Assembly: GCF_039545795.1 (NCBI RefSeq)
Contig: NZ_CP154260.1
Span: 2,175,001-2,239,000, forward strand
Direction of reading: 5' to 3'
DNA from: Chitinophaga niabensis
Lineage (GTDB): Bacteria; Bacteroidota; Bacteroidia; Chitinophagales; Chitinophagaceae
DNA length: 64,000 nucleotides
Notes under the pieces: generated by a model
What the model was told of the DNA's origin: nothing
Database searches by the model: none
The model's input: only the letters and a program-made list of their open reading frames with translations
Position numbers and translations under genes: made by a program
Part shown: piece by piece, positions 34,180-41,936 of the stretch
Position numbering within the stretch: the stretch's first letter is position 1
Layout: each line of letters begins with the position of its first letter

Positions 34180-34973
34180 TAATCAATATTTTAAAGGATA
34201 AACCAACGAAACTGTTCGTGATACTGAGCGGCATCTTTGTAGCCAATGCACTGATCGCGGAAATAATAGGGGTGAAGATCTTTTCCCTGGAAGCTACACT
34301 GGGATTATCCCCGGCTAACCTGATGATCCTTGGAGATCCCTATAGTTTTAACATGACGGCCGGCGTATTGCTGTGGCCCGTAGTGTTCATCATGACGGAT
34401 ATTATTAATGAATACTATGGTGTAAAGGGGGTGAAATTCCTTTCTTTCATGGCGGCGGGGCTCATCATCTTTGCCTTTCTTATTTTTTATTTTGCTACCA
34501 GCCTCACACCGGCCGGCTTTTTTATAACCATGAAAGTAAACTCAGGTGTGCCGGATATGGATAAAGCCTATCAGCAGATCCTGGGGCAAAGCTCCCTGAT
34601 CATTATCGGCTCACTGACCGCTTTCCTGGTAGGGCAGCTGGTGGATGTATTTGCCTTTCATAAGATCAAAAAAGTGACCGGGGAAAAAAAGATCTGGTTG
34701 CGTGCAACGGGTTCTACGCTCGTTTCCCAGCTGGTAGACAGTTTTGTGGTATTGTTCATCGCATTTTATATTGGCCCCCGGTTGTATAATCCCAATAATG
34801 AAGCCGTTTGGTCTTTTGGTTTGGTGTTAAGTGTTTGCGTGATCAATTACATTTATAAATTTGCAGTAGCCATCCTGCTAACGCCGGTGATCTACTGGAT
34901 CCACGGGATCATAGAACGTTACCTGGGCCATAATAAAGCCGCAGAGATGAAACAAATGGCCATGAATAACTAA
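34176..34973 (+). CDS. Queuosine precursor transporter (VUT/YhhQ family)
   Basis: A 265-residue membrane protein with about seven to eight hydrophobic segments. Typical stretches are ANALIAEIIGVKIFSL, GVLLWPVVFIMTDIINEYYG and ATGSTLVSQLVDSFVVLFIAF. These are characteristic of the YhhQ/VUT family that imports queuosine precursors such as preQ0 or preQ1. Inserts around 110-160 in the middle make it slightly longer than the E. coli protein. The ATG at 34176 overlaps the stop of the small upstream membrane protein. An earlier in-frame start would read through another gene. No queuosine biosynthesis gene is nearby. Confidence 0.88.
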   Translation: MIINILKDKPTKLFVILSGIFVANALIAEIIGVKIFSLEATLGLSPANLMILGDPYSFNMTAGVLLWPVVFIMTDIINEYYGVKGVKFLSFMAAGLIIFAFLIFYFATSLTPAGFFITMKVNSGVPDMDKAYQQILGQSSLIIIGSLTAFLVGQLVDVFAFHKIKKVTGEKKIWLRATGSTLVSQLVDSFVVLFIAFYIGPRLYNPNNEAVWSFGLVLSVCVINYIYKFAVAILLTPVIYWIHGIIERYLGHNKAAEMKQMAMNN

Positions 34974-35004
34974 ACTATAAACCAAACAAAGCATACAGCA
35001 TACC

Positions 35005-35460
35005 ATGTCCAATTTATTTACAGTCCGTGTATACGGGATCATGATCAATGAGAAAAAACAGGTACTGGTGAGTGACGAACACATTCGTGGGGGATTATAC
35101 ACCAAGTTCCCCGGCGGTGGCCTTGAGTTTGGAGAAGGCACCCTGGAATGTATGGTAAGGGAATGGAAAGAAGAGATCAACCAGGATATTGAAGTAGTGG
35201 AACATCTTTATACCACGGACTTCTTCCAGATGAATGCATTTAACAACAAACAGCAGATCATTGCTATCTATTACCTCGTAAAAGGCATCTCACCTTTTAA
35301 TATTCATACAGGCAGCAAACCATTTGATTTTGAATTGCCGGATGATCCGATGGTGCAGATAGAAGGGGTACGCTGGATAGACTGGGAGGACTTTACAGAG
35401 GATGCTATAACGCTTCCTACAGATAAAAGAGTGACTAAAATAGTGAAGGAAAGGTTCTAG
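35005..35460 (+). CDS. Nudix hydrolase-like protein
   Basis: A 151-residue protein with a Nudix box from residue 39: GLEFGEGTLECMVREWKEEINQD. The invariant Gly near the end of the box (REUxEExGU) is Asn here, so activity or specificity could differ. The metal-binding Glu residues REWKEE are kept. These enzymes cleave nucleoside diphosphates linked to another group. Substrate unknown. It lies 31 bp after the transporter gene and converges on corA. The motif reading frame is complete, so I treat it as a genuine Nudix gene. Confidence 0.88.
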   Translation: MSNLFTVRVYGIMINEKKQVLVSDEHIRGGLYTKFPGGGLEFGEGTLECMVREWKEEINQDIEVVEHLYTTDFFQMNAFNNKQQIIAIYYLVKGISPFNIHTGSKPFDFELPDDPMVQIEGVRWIDWEDFTEDAITLPTDKRVTKIVKERF

Positions 35461-35471
35461 GTTTTAGAACC
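35453..35471. other. Hairpin over the Nudix and corA stop codons
   Basis: GGTTCTA (35453-35459) and TAGAACC (35465-35471) form a 7-bp stem with a 5-nt loop, and it overlaps both converging stop codons. There is no strong T-run, so a terminator role is only possible. Confidence 0.4.
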
Positions 35472-36402
35472 ATTTCTTCTTCATAAAATACCAGCTCATG
35501 ATCACTGCCGTAACAATGGCAATGGTGATGGGTATATAGAAGGCGTAAGTAGAGTGGGCATATGGAATTTCCACGTTCATGCCATAGATGCTGGCCACCA
35601 ATACAGGCAGGGTGAGCACGATGGTGATGGACGTGAGCCGCTTCATCACAAAGTTGAGGTTGTTGGAAATGATGCTGGCAAAGGCATCCATGGTGCTGCT
35701 GAGGATGTTGGTATAGATATTCGCCATTTCAAGCGCCTGGGAAGTATCTACGATCAGGTCATGCAGGAATTCCTTTTCATCTTCATTCAAGCCCAGGAAG
35801 TTGGTACGTTCCAGCTTCATCAGTAACAGTTCATTACTGCGCAGGGCTGTTACAAAATACACCAGGCTTTTCTGGATCCGCATCAGGTAAAGCAGTTCCT
35901 CGTTCTTATTGGAATCGTACAGTCTTTGTTCAGAAAGGTTACGGCGGTGATTGATCTCCTTCAGGTAATCCAGGAAGTTCATGACCACTTTTTCAAATAC
36001 CTTGAGCACCATCATATTCCGCTTTTCAGGATGGCGGTTATGGAAGGTGTTCAGGAACTTTTTGATGGCTGCATTATCGAAAGAATTCACCGTTACGATC
36101 TGGTTGTGCGTGAGGATGATCACGATAGGGATCGTAATGTAAAAGGCATCGCTTTCGTTGATGGAATTGTTTTCTGTAGGGGTTTTTAATACAATGAGTT
36201 TAACATTGTCTTCCAGCTCAAAGCGGCTCTTTTCGTCAATGTCCAGGGAGTCCGTTAAGAAGTCTAGGGGAATGTCCAGTTCTTCTGCCAACTGTTCAAA
36301 TTCCGTCTGCTTGAGCGGGGGCGTAATATTCACCCAGGCGCCGTTTTCAGGCTCCTCAATTGCAACAGTGCGGGCATCGATATTTTTGAAGTATTGGATC
36401 AT
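35464..36402 (-). CDS. corA: CorA-type magnesium/cobalt transporter
   Basis: A 312-residue protein of the CorA family. The long N-terminal cytosolic funnel (about 1-245) is helical and charged, then two C-terminal membrane segments carry the signature YGMN at 273-276 in SIYGMNVEIPYAH. The last residues MKKKWF are basic, as usual. CorA pentamers import Mg2+ by membrane potential. The only start in the frame near the promoter is the ATG at 36402, which is 7 nt below a perfect -7 box, so the transcript may be leaderless. It converges on the Nudix gene. Confidence 0.95.
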   Translation of the reverse strand: MIQYFKNIDARTVAIEEPENGAWVNITPPLKQTEFEQLAEELDIPLDFLTDSLDIDEKSRFELEDNVKLIVLKTPTENNSINESDAFYITIPIVIILTHNQIVTVNSFDNAAIKKFLNTFHNRHPEKRNMMVLKVFEKVVMNFLDYLKEINHRRNLSEQRLYDSNKNEELLYLMRIQKSLVYFVTALRSNELLLMKLERTNFLGLNEDEKEFLHDLIVDTSQALEMANIYTNILSSTMDAFASIISNNLNFVMKRLTSITIVLTLPVLVASIYGMNVEIPYAHSTYAFYIPITIAIVTAVIMSWYFMKKKWF

Positions 36403-36409
36403 CCGGGCG

Positions 36410-36417
36410 CAAAGGTA
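36410..36417 (-). promoter_or_regulatory. corA -7 box TACCTTTG, 7 nt from the ATG
   Basis: On the minus strand TACCTTTG fits TAnnTTTG exactly. Only 7 nt separate it from the corA ATG, so the transcript would start at or within a few bases of the start codon. Confidence 0.5.
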
Positions 36418-36446
36418 GGGGAATTAATTTACCAATAGCTTACGGG

Positions 36447-37226
36447 CTAAATATTAATATTTCCTTCAAATACGAGCGTAGCCGGACCACAGAGCCAGAT
36501 GTTGGAGAAACTGCGTTCCCCGTTCCTGGCAAATTGGATCTCCAGGTGTCCGCCGATAGTTTCTACCGGAATAGTGTATTCCCCTGTTTCTGCGGGAGCA
36601 GCGGTTAATGCGGCGGCAGTTACACCGGTACCGCAGGAATAGGTTTCATCTTCCACGCCCCGTTCGTAAGTACGTACAAATATTCCTTTGTCCATTTCCT
36701 GTACAAAATTCACATTGGTACCTTCTGCAGCAAAGCGTTCATTATAACGTATGGCACGCCCTTCTTCGTATACATCCACTTCCTGTACATCCGTTACAAA
36801 TTTCACGAAATGGGGGGAGCCGGTGTTGAGATAAAAATACATATTGCCTACTTCTACCCAGTCCACATCCTGCATTTTAAGGTTCACCCAGCCATTTTCC
36901 CTGAAACTCGCTTCATGAGGGCCATCTACCGCAATGAACTTTACAGCAGGTTTTTCAATCCCCATCTGGCGGGCAAAAGCGCTCAGGCAGCGGCCACCAT
37001 TACCGCACATACTGCCTTCGCGGCCGTCTGCATTGTAATATTTCATCTGGAAGTCGTAATCAGCATGGTTTTCCAGCATCATTAATCCATCTGCCCCAAT
37101 GCCAAAGCGGCGGTCGCACAGATGTGCGATCTGTTGCGTGGTGAGGGAGCTGTATTCGCCGTTCCTGTTGTCTACGATCACAAAATCGTTGCCTGTGCCC
37201 TGGTATTTATAGAAGTGTATGTTCAT
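36447..37226 (-). CDS. dapF: Diaminopimelate epimerase
   Basis: A 259-residue DapF. It interconverts LL- and meso-diaminopimelate for lysine and peptidoglycan synthesis, using two cysteines. Both are present: Cys74 in GSMCGNGGRC and Cys198 in TYSCGTGVTAAAL. The N-terminus FYKYQGTGNDFVIVDN and the RRFGIGADGL motif are typical. The length is normal for a two-domain DapF. The ATG at 37226 is 7 nt below a -7 box. It is about 100 bp downstream of the nucleoside phosphorylase gene on the same strand, with no lysine genes near it. Confidence 0.97.
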   Translation of the reverse strand: MNIHFYKYQGTGNDFVIVDNRNGEYSSLTTQQIAHLCDRRFGIGADGLMMLENHADYDFQMKYYNADGREGSMCGNGGRCLSAFARQMGIEKPAVKFIAVDGPHEASFRENGWVNLKMQDVDWVEVGNMYFYLNTGSPHFVKFVTDVQEVDVYEEGRAIRYNERFAAEGTNVNFVQEMDKGIFVRTYERGVEDETYSCGTGVTAAALTAAPAETGEYTIPVETIGGHLEIQFARNGERSFSNIWLCGPATLVFEGNINI

Positions 37227-37233
37227 TTCCCTG

Positions 37234-37241
37234 CAAAGGTA
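37234..37241 (-). promoter_or_regulatory. dapF -7 box TACCTTTG, 7 nt from the ATG
   Basis: The same octamer TACCTTTG as at corA, again 7 nt from the ATG on the minus strand. This suggests a leaderless or near-leaderless transcript. No TTG at -33 is obvious. Confidence 0.5.
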
Positions 37242-37326
37242 AAATAGTTTTCTGAGGAATTTGTGGCGCCGGCTTTTGGTACGCTATCCGGCCGCCGTTG
37301 TGTCACTCACTGGATCTGTAGTAATG

Positions 37327-38211
37327 CTACTGTGCAATCCGCTCCAATGCCTGTGCAATCAATCTTTCCACAGCAGCCCCGCCATCTGCACTGAATTCCT
37401 TTTTGATCCTGTTGGCAACGATGGCGCTGATAGAAAGGCATTCATGCCCTAAAACACGTCCCAGGCCATAGATGCCTGCTGTTTCCATCTCAAAGTTGGT
37501 GATGTGCTGGTTCTCATAACTGAAACCTGTCAGCTGATCTATCAGTTCAGGATGGGAAAGCCCGCCACGTAATACACGGCCCTGCGGCGCATAGAAGCCG
37601 GGGCAGGTAACAGTGATGCCTGTATGAAAACCTTCTGTGAACCTTTCCTTCAGTTCTTTGGAGGCTTCAATCAGGTAAGGTCTTGCTGCGCTTGGCTGCA
37701 TCCTGATCTGCCCCCTGAAAGCTTCCAGCAAAGAAAGTTCTTCAGGTGTATTCTGATAAGTATAGAAGGGGAGAAGGTTATCAAGCCCAAGGCCATGAGA
37801 GGAAACCACAAAGCTATCCACCGGAATAGCTTCCTGTAAAGAGCCGGAAGTGCCGAGGCGGATGATACGTAAGGAGGTTAGTTCTTCCTTTATTGTACGG
37901 GAGGCAAAATCTATATTCACCAATGCATCCAGTTCATTCAATACAATATCGATATTATCTGTACCGATGCCGGTAGATACTACCGAGATCCTTTTTTGCC
38001 CGATAAAGCCGGTATGTGTCACAAATTCGCGGTGCTGGTAAGTACCTTCCACTTTGTCGAAGTGTTTGCTGACAGCTTTTACGCGTTCCGGGTCACCTAC
38101 GGTGATAACGGTATGTGCTAATTCTTCCGGGCGAACATCCAGGTGGTAAACGGCACCGCGGGCATTGAGTATCAGTTCAGATTCGGCTATTCTGGTCATA
38201 TTGTCTTTCAT
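37327..38211 (-). CDS. Nucleoside phosphorylase (uridine phosphorylase-like)
   Basis: A 294-residue protein of the PNP/UDP type I phosphorylase family. It has VITVGDPERVKAVS, with the phosphate-binding GDP-R, SVVSTGIGTDNIDIV, RLGTSGSLQE and the C-terminal NFEMETAGIYGLGRVLG, which holds the ribose-binding Met-Glu. It cleaves a nucleoside with phosphate to base and ribose-1-phosphate. Uridine or purine preference cannot be decided. The ATG at 38211 is taken; an alternative in-frame ATG lies at 38199. It is divergent from the tRNA-Cys gene. Confidence 0.9.
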   Translation of the reverse strand: MKDNMTRIAESELILNARGAVYHLDVRPEELAHTVITVGDPERVKAVSKHFDKVEGTYQHREFVTHTGFIGQKRISVVSTGIGTDNIDIVLNELDALVNIDFASRTIKEELTSLRIIRLGTSGSLQEAIPVDSFVVSSHGLGLDNLLPFYTYQNTPEELSLLEAFRGQIRMQPSAARPYLIEASKELKERFTEGFHTGITVTCPGFYAPQGRVLRGGLSHPELIDQLTGFSYENQHITNFEMETAGIYGLGRVLGHECLSISAIVANRIKKEFSADGGAAVERLIAQALERIAQ

Positions 38212-38248
38212 TTTTTATAATCCGTAAATGAATATCTTTGAATCAGAT

Positions 38249-38278
38249 TTGGCAAATATCGAAAATTTACTACTTTTG
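38249..38278 (+). promoter_or_regulatory. tRNA-Cys promoter TTG-N19-TACTTTTG
   Basis: TTG (38249-38251) and TACTTTTG (38271-38278), with 19 bp between them, form a full Bacteroidota promoter. The tRNA begins 17 nt after the -7 box. Confidence 0.7.
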
Positions 38279-38294
38279 CAGTCCACAAAATTCT

Positions 38295-38365
38295 GGTATC
38301 GTGGCCGAGTGGCTAGGCAGAGGTCTGCAAAACCTCCTACAGCGGTTCGAATCCGCTCGATACCT
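38295..38365 (+). tRNA. tRNA-Cys (anticodon GCA)
   Basis: The 7-bp acceptor stem GGTATCG/CGATACC is perfect. The anticodon loop CTGCAAA, closed by GAGGT/ACCTC, gives anticodon GCA for cysteine. The T arm has GCGGTTCGAATCCGC. The discriminator is U, as expected for tRNA-Cys. It is 71 nt long with a small D arm and no encoded CCA at its 3' end. Confidence 0.97.
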
Positions 38366-38368
38366 CCC

Positions 38369-38405
38369 AAAAGGGGCTATCTTTCTTAAGATGGCCCTTT
38401 TTTAT
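38369..38405 (+). terminator. Terminator after tRNA-Cys
   Basis: AAAAGGG and CTATCTT pair with AAGATGG and CCCTTTT, with one bulged G and the loop TCTT. A T-run follows. It stops transcription of the tRNA and separates it from the ATPase gene. Confidence 0.75.
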
Positions 38406-38488
38406 TTCCCCTCCATGAGAAATCCCCTTCACTCTGGTACCATCCTTGTTAAAACATTATAACTGTAGAATTTGTCTTAAACAAGTAT

Positions 38489-41017
38489 ATGGAAATAATC
38501 TGGCATACCATCACCGCAGAAGAAACACTCCAACAAACCGGCAGTAGCATGCAGGGTCTGAACGATAACGCCGTTCAGCAAAAACTGGAGGAATTCGGGA
38601 AAAATGAATTAGAGACAAAAAAGAAAGTACACCCGGTGCTTTTATTTTTCAGGCAGTTCTTTGAAGTGATGATCCTGGTGCTGGTGGTAGCAGCTGTTAT
38701 ATCAGCCTTTATTGGCGAGGTATCAGATACCTTCGTGATCATTGTGATCATCATCTTAAATGCCGTGGTAGGTTTTATCCAGGAATACCGCGCGGAAAAA
38801 GCCATGGATGCGCTGCGTAAGATGGCAGCCCCGGTAAGTACACTGATCCGTAACGGCAGCACCATTCAGTTGCCTTCCATAGAATTACTGCCGGGAGATA
38901 TCGTACTGCTGGAAGCGGGTAATATGGTGCCTGCAGATATCCGCCTGCTGGAAAGCCATTCCCTCAAGATCAATGAAGCCAGTTTAACAGGAGAATCCAA
39001 TGCTATTGATAAAACCACCGATCCCCTGCAGGATGCTTCCCTGCCTTTGGGGGACAGGAGCAATATGGCCTTTAATGGCACACTGGTCACTAACGGAAGG
39101 GGAAAGGGCGTAGTAATAGCTACCGCCATGCGAACGGAACTGGGCAAGATCGCAGGGATGCTGGAAGATGCCAAAAGCAGTTCGCCCCTGCAGAAAAGGA
39201 TGGAGGATTTTAGCAGGAAACTCACATTTATCATATTGGGTTTATGCGCCGTATTATTCTTTATAGGTTTTCTGCGTGGAGAAGATCTGCAAAGGATGCT
39301 GCTCACTGTTATCTCTCTGGCAGTGGCCGCTATACCGGAAGCATTACCTGCCGTAGTAACGGTTTCACTGGCGCTGGGCGCTAAACGCCTCCTGAAGAAA
39401 AATGTACTGATCCGTAAATTGTATGCCGTGGAAACACTGGGCTCAGTTACCTATATCTGCACAGATAAAACAGGTACCCTCACGCGAAATAAAATGACGG
39501 TGCAGGAAGTATGGGAAAACGGGCCATTATTGCTTGCCATGAGCCTGAACCATGATGTGAAAGAAAAGGAAGGTGAACTCATAGGCGACCCAACAGAAAT
39601 AGCCATGGTGGAATATGCTAAAGAACAGGAGCGTTTCGAACGGGTAAAAGAAATCCCCTTTGATGCAGACCGTAAAGCGATGACCACCATCTTTGAAAAA
39701 GAGGGAAAATATTGGGTGATCACAAAAGGTGCTACAGAAGCCATTGCAGCTATGATGGCGGATACGGAAAAAGAAGAACTAAAAACCCGTGAAGAAGAAA
39801 TGGCGAAGAAAGGCATGCGGGTAATAGGTTTTGCAACTAAAGAACTCAATGAACTTCCTGCAGAGATAACGCCTGAACAGATAGAGAAAGACCTGCAGTT
39901 CATCGGCCTGGTGGGTTTGATAGATCCCCCAAGGCAGGAAGCAAAAGATGCGATCCTCCAATGTAAAGAGGCCGGTATTGCGGTTGTAATGATCACCGGA
40001 GATCATCCGCTGACGGCAGGTTCCATTGCCCGGCAGCTGGAGATCATTGGTGAAGAGGAAGGAAAGATCATCACCGGAAAGGAACTGGAGGCTTTGCCGG
40101 AAGGGCAATTCAGGGAGAAGGTAGAACAGTTGCGCGTGTATGCCCGTGTATCACCCCAGCAGAAATTGGATATTGTAACAGTACTCCAGGAAAAGGACCA
40201 GTTTGTTTCCATGACAGGAGATGGCGTGAACGATGCGCCTTCCCTGAAGAAAGCCAATATTGGTGTGGCCATGGGTATCACCGGTACGGATGTTACCAAG
40301 GAAGCCGCACACATGATACTGGTGGACGATAATTTTGCCACCATCGTAGATGCCGTGGAAGAAGGCCGGCGGATCTATGATAATATCAGGAAGTTTATCC
40401 GGTACATCCTCACCGGTAATTCAGCGGAAATATGGTGCCTGTTCCTGGCGCCGCTTCTTGGGCTGCCTATTCCTCTATTACCTGTACATATTTTATGGGT
40501 GAACCTGGTTACAGATGGTTTGCCGGCACTGGCTTTATCCACTGAGATACCGGAGAAGAATATCATGCAACGCCCGCCACGCAGAACGGATGAAAGCATC
40601 TTTGCCCAGGGGCTGGGAATTCATGTGCTTTGGGTGGGTATTTTCATTGGCCTGTTAACGGTGGGCATGCAATGGTATTCCATTCATCACGATGGCAATC
40701 ATTGGCAAACAATGGTATTTACAACACTTTGTTTTTGCCAGCTCTATCATGTAATGGCTATCCGCAGTGAAACCAGGTCATTGTTCAGCATGGGATTATG
40801 GAGTAACAGGCCATTGCTGCTGGCGGTAGGCGTTACTGTTCTGCTGCAGTTAATGGTGATCTATGTGCCTTACTTTAATGAGCTGTTTCATACAGCACCG
40901 CTCTCCTGGCAGGAATTGCTGATTGTTACAGGTGTTTCAGGAGTTGTATTTGTGGCGGTGGAGATAGAGAAATTGGTGAAGAGGAGGTTAAACAAAGCCC
41001 ACGCAAAGGCATCGTAA
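38489..41017 (+). CDS. P-type calcium-transporting ATPase (P2A-like)
   Basis: An 842-residue P-type ATPase. The phosphorylated Asp326 lies in ICTDKTGTLTRNKM. The TGES actuator motif is in EASLTGESNAID, the Ca2+-site proline motif PEALP is in VAAIPEALPAVV, and the hinge region GDGVNDAPSLKKANIGVAMG is complete. The ten-membrane-helix layout and N-terminal length fit P2A pumps. It likely moves Ca2+ out of the cytosol. It is separated from the tRNA by a terminator, and its downstream region holds an 11-bp array and a terminator. Confidence 0.93.
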   Translation: MEIIWHTITAEETLQQTGSSMQGLNDNAVQQKLEEFGKNELETKKKVHPVLLFFRQFFEVMILVLVVAAVISAFIGEVSDTFVIIVIIILNAVVGFIQEYRAEKAMDALRKMAAPVSTLIRNGSTIQLPSIELLPGDIVLLEAGNMVPADIRLLESHSLKINEASLTGESNAIDKTTDPLQDASLPLGDRSNMAFNGTLVTNGRGKGVVIATAMRTELGKIAGMLEDAKSSSPLQKRMEDFSRKLTFIILGLCAVLFFIGFLRGEDLQRMLLTVISLAVAAIPEALPAVVTVSLALGAKRLLKKNVLIRKLYAVETLGSVTYICTDKTGTLTRNKMTVQEVWENGPLLLAMSLNHDVKEKEGELIGDPTEIAMVEYAKEQERFERVKEIPFDADRKAMTTIFEKEGKYWVITKGATEAIAAMMADTEKEELKTREEEMAKKGMRVIGFATKELNELPAEITPEQIEKDLQFIGLVGLIDPPRQEAKDAILQCKEAGIAVVMITGDHPLTAGSIARQLEIIGEEEGKIITGKELEALPEGQFREKVEQLRVYARVSPQQKLDIVTVLQEKDQFVSMTGDGVNDAPSLKKANIGVAMGITGTDVTKEAAHMILVDDNFATIVDAVEEGRRIYDNIRKFIRYILTGNSAEIWCLFLAPLLGLPIPLLPVHILWVNLVTDGLPALALSTEIPEKNIMQRPPRRTDESIFAQGLGIHVLWVGIFIGLLTVGMQWYSIHHDGNHWQTMVFTTLCFCQLYHVMAIRSETRSLFSMGLWSNRPLLLAVGVTVLLQLMVIYVPYFNELFHTAPLSWQELLIVTGVSGVVFVAVEIEKLVKRRLNKAHAKAS

Positions 41018-41025
41018 AACGGGTG

Positions 41026-41080
41026 TTGGCCCGGGGATGCCCCGGGCTTGGCCCATGGTTGGCCCATGGATGAGCCATAC
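41026..41080. repeat. Five exact-length 11-bp degenerate units between converging genes
   Basis: Units of exactly 11 bp start at 41026, 41037, 41048, 41059 and 41070: TTGGCCCGGGG, ATGCCCCGGGC, TTGGCCCATGG, TTGGCCCATGG and ATGAGCCATAC. The third and fourth are identical. The first two together form a GCCCGGGG/CCCCGGGC hairpin with a 3-nt loop. The unit length is like that of the array at 894-1000 but with a different sequence. It is noncoding and followed by a terminator at 41137. Confidence 0.88.
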
Positions 41081-41136
41081 ATGAATCAAAAAACCGGTCA
41101 ATTCCGGACAATCCGGCCAAAATGGCCAGTCAACAT

Positions 41137-41172
41137 AAGAAAAGGCTGCTCTGAGAAGAACAGCCTTTTCTT
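41137..41172. terminator. Bidirectional terminator between ATPase and DUF1080 genes
   Basis: AAGAAAAGGCTG (41137-41148) pairs perfectly with CAGCCTTTTCTT (41161-41172) over 12 bp with a 12-nt loop. A/T runs at both ends fit use by both converging genes. Confidence 0.9.
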
Positions 41173-41189
41173 TTGCGTACCGTTGCCGG

Positions 41190-41924
41190 TTATAACTTCC
41201 TGATCCAGATATTCCGGTAGCTCACCAGGTCCCCGTGATCCTGCAAAGCCAGTGGCATAGCACCATGCTTCACATACTTCGGCTGGCCGATGTACTCCGT
41301 TTTTCCTTTCAGTTCTGTATTGTTTTGCACCAGGATGTTGTTGTGCAGTACGGTGATGCGTGCAGGAGATTTCACACTGCCGTCTTCATTAAAGCGCGGT
41401 GCGGTCCAGATCACATCGTAGGTCTGCCATTCTCCGGGTTTTTTGCAGGCATTCACCAGCGGAATAGTTTGTTTGTATAAACTACCGGCCTGGCCGTTAG
41501 AATATGTTTTGCTTTCATAACTGTCCAGCACCTGCAGCTCATAGTAAGATTGCAGGAAGATACCGCTGTTACCGCGGCCTTGTCCTTCTCCTTTTACAAC
41601 AGAGGGTGCGCGCCATTCAATATGCAGTTGAAAATCTTCAAAAGCTTCTTTGGTTTTAATACCGCCTTTTTTAGGGGCAACGGTCATAGCGCCATTTTTG
41701 AGTGTGAACGGAGCTGCGCCGCCTTTGTCGCTTTCCCAGCTGTTCAGGTTTTTGCCATCGAATAATACAATTGCATCTGAAGGAGCGGAGGTACCTGTTC
41801 CGGGCGTTACTTTAACCGGTACGGGTTCCCATACTTCAGTAGCTTTCGGGTCGCCCTGCTGTGCGCTGGCAAATAAAGGCAGCATAACTGCGGAGCATAC
41901 AATGAGAGATTTGATAGAATACAT
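41190..41924 (-). CDS. Secreted DUF1080 protein (3-keto-disaccharide hydrolase family)
   Basis: A 244-residue exported protein; the signal peptide ends LPLFASAQ. It has the DUF1080 beta-jelly-roll pattern: IVLFDGKNLNSWES, DFQLHIEWRAP, NSGIFLQSYYELQVLDSYES and a terminal NIWIRKL. Family members hydrolyse 3-keto-disaccharides or related oxidised sugars. It lies 12 bp after the Gfo/Idh/MocA gene on the same strand, so both are probably in one operon. That pairing supports a role in 3-keto-sugar breakdown. The preceding linker (about 25-50) is Pro/Thr-rich. Confidence 0.87.
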   Translation of the reverse strand: MYSIKSLIVCSAVMLPLFASAQQGDPKATEVWEPVPVKVTPGTGTSAPSDAIVLFDGKNLNSWESDKGGAAPFTLKNGAMTVAPKKGGIKTKEAFEDFQLHIEWRAPSVVKGEGQGRGNSGIFLQSYYELQVLDSYESKTYSNGQAGSLYKQTIPLVNACKKPGEWQTYDVIWTAPRFNEDGSVKSPARITVLHNNILVQNNTELKGKTEYIGQPKYVKHGAMPLALQDHGDLVSYRNIWIRKL

Positions 41925-41936
41925 CTGTTATTGATT

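Noticed and set aside
35453..35471. Rho-independent terminator between Nudix and corA
   Set aside because: Only 7 bp of stem and no T-run; kept as a hairpin with low confidence.
38366..38488. Second tRNA or ncRNA
   Set aside because: Only the terminator hairpin is seen after tRNA-Cys; there is no cloverleaf.
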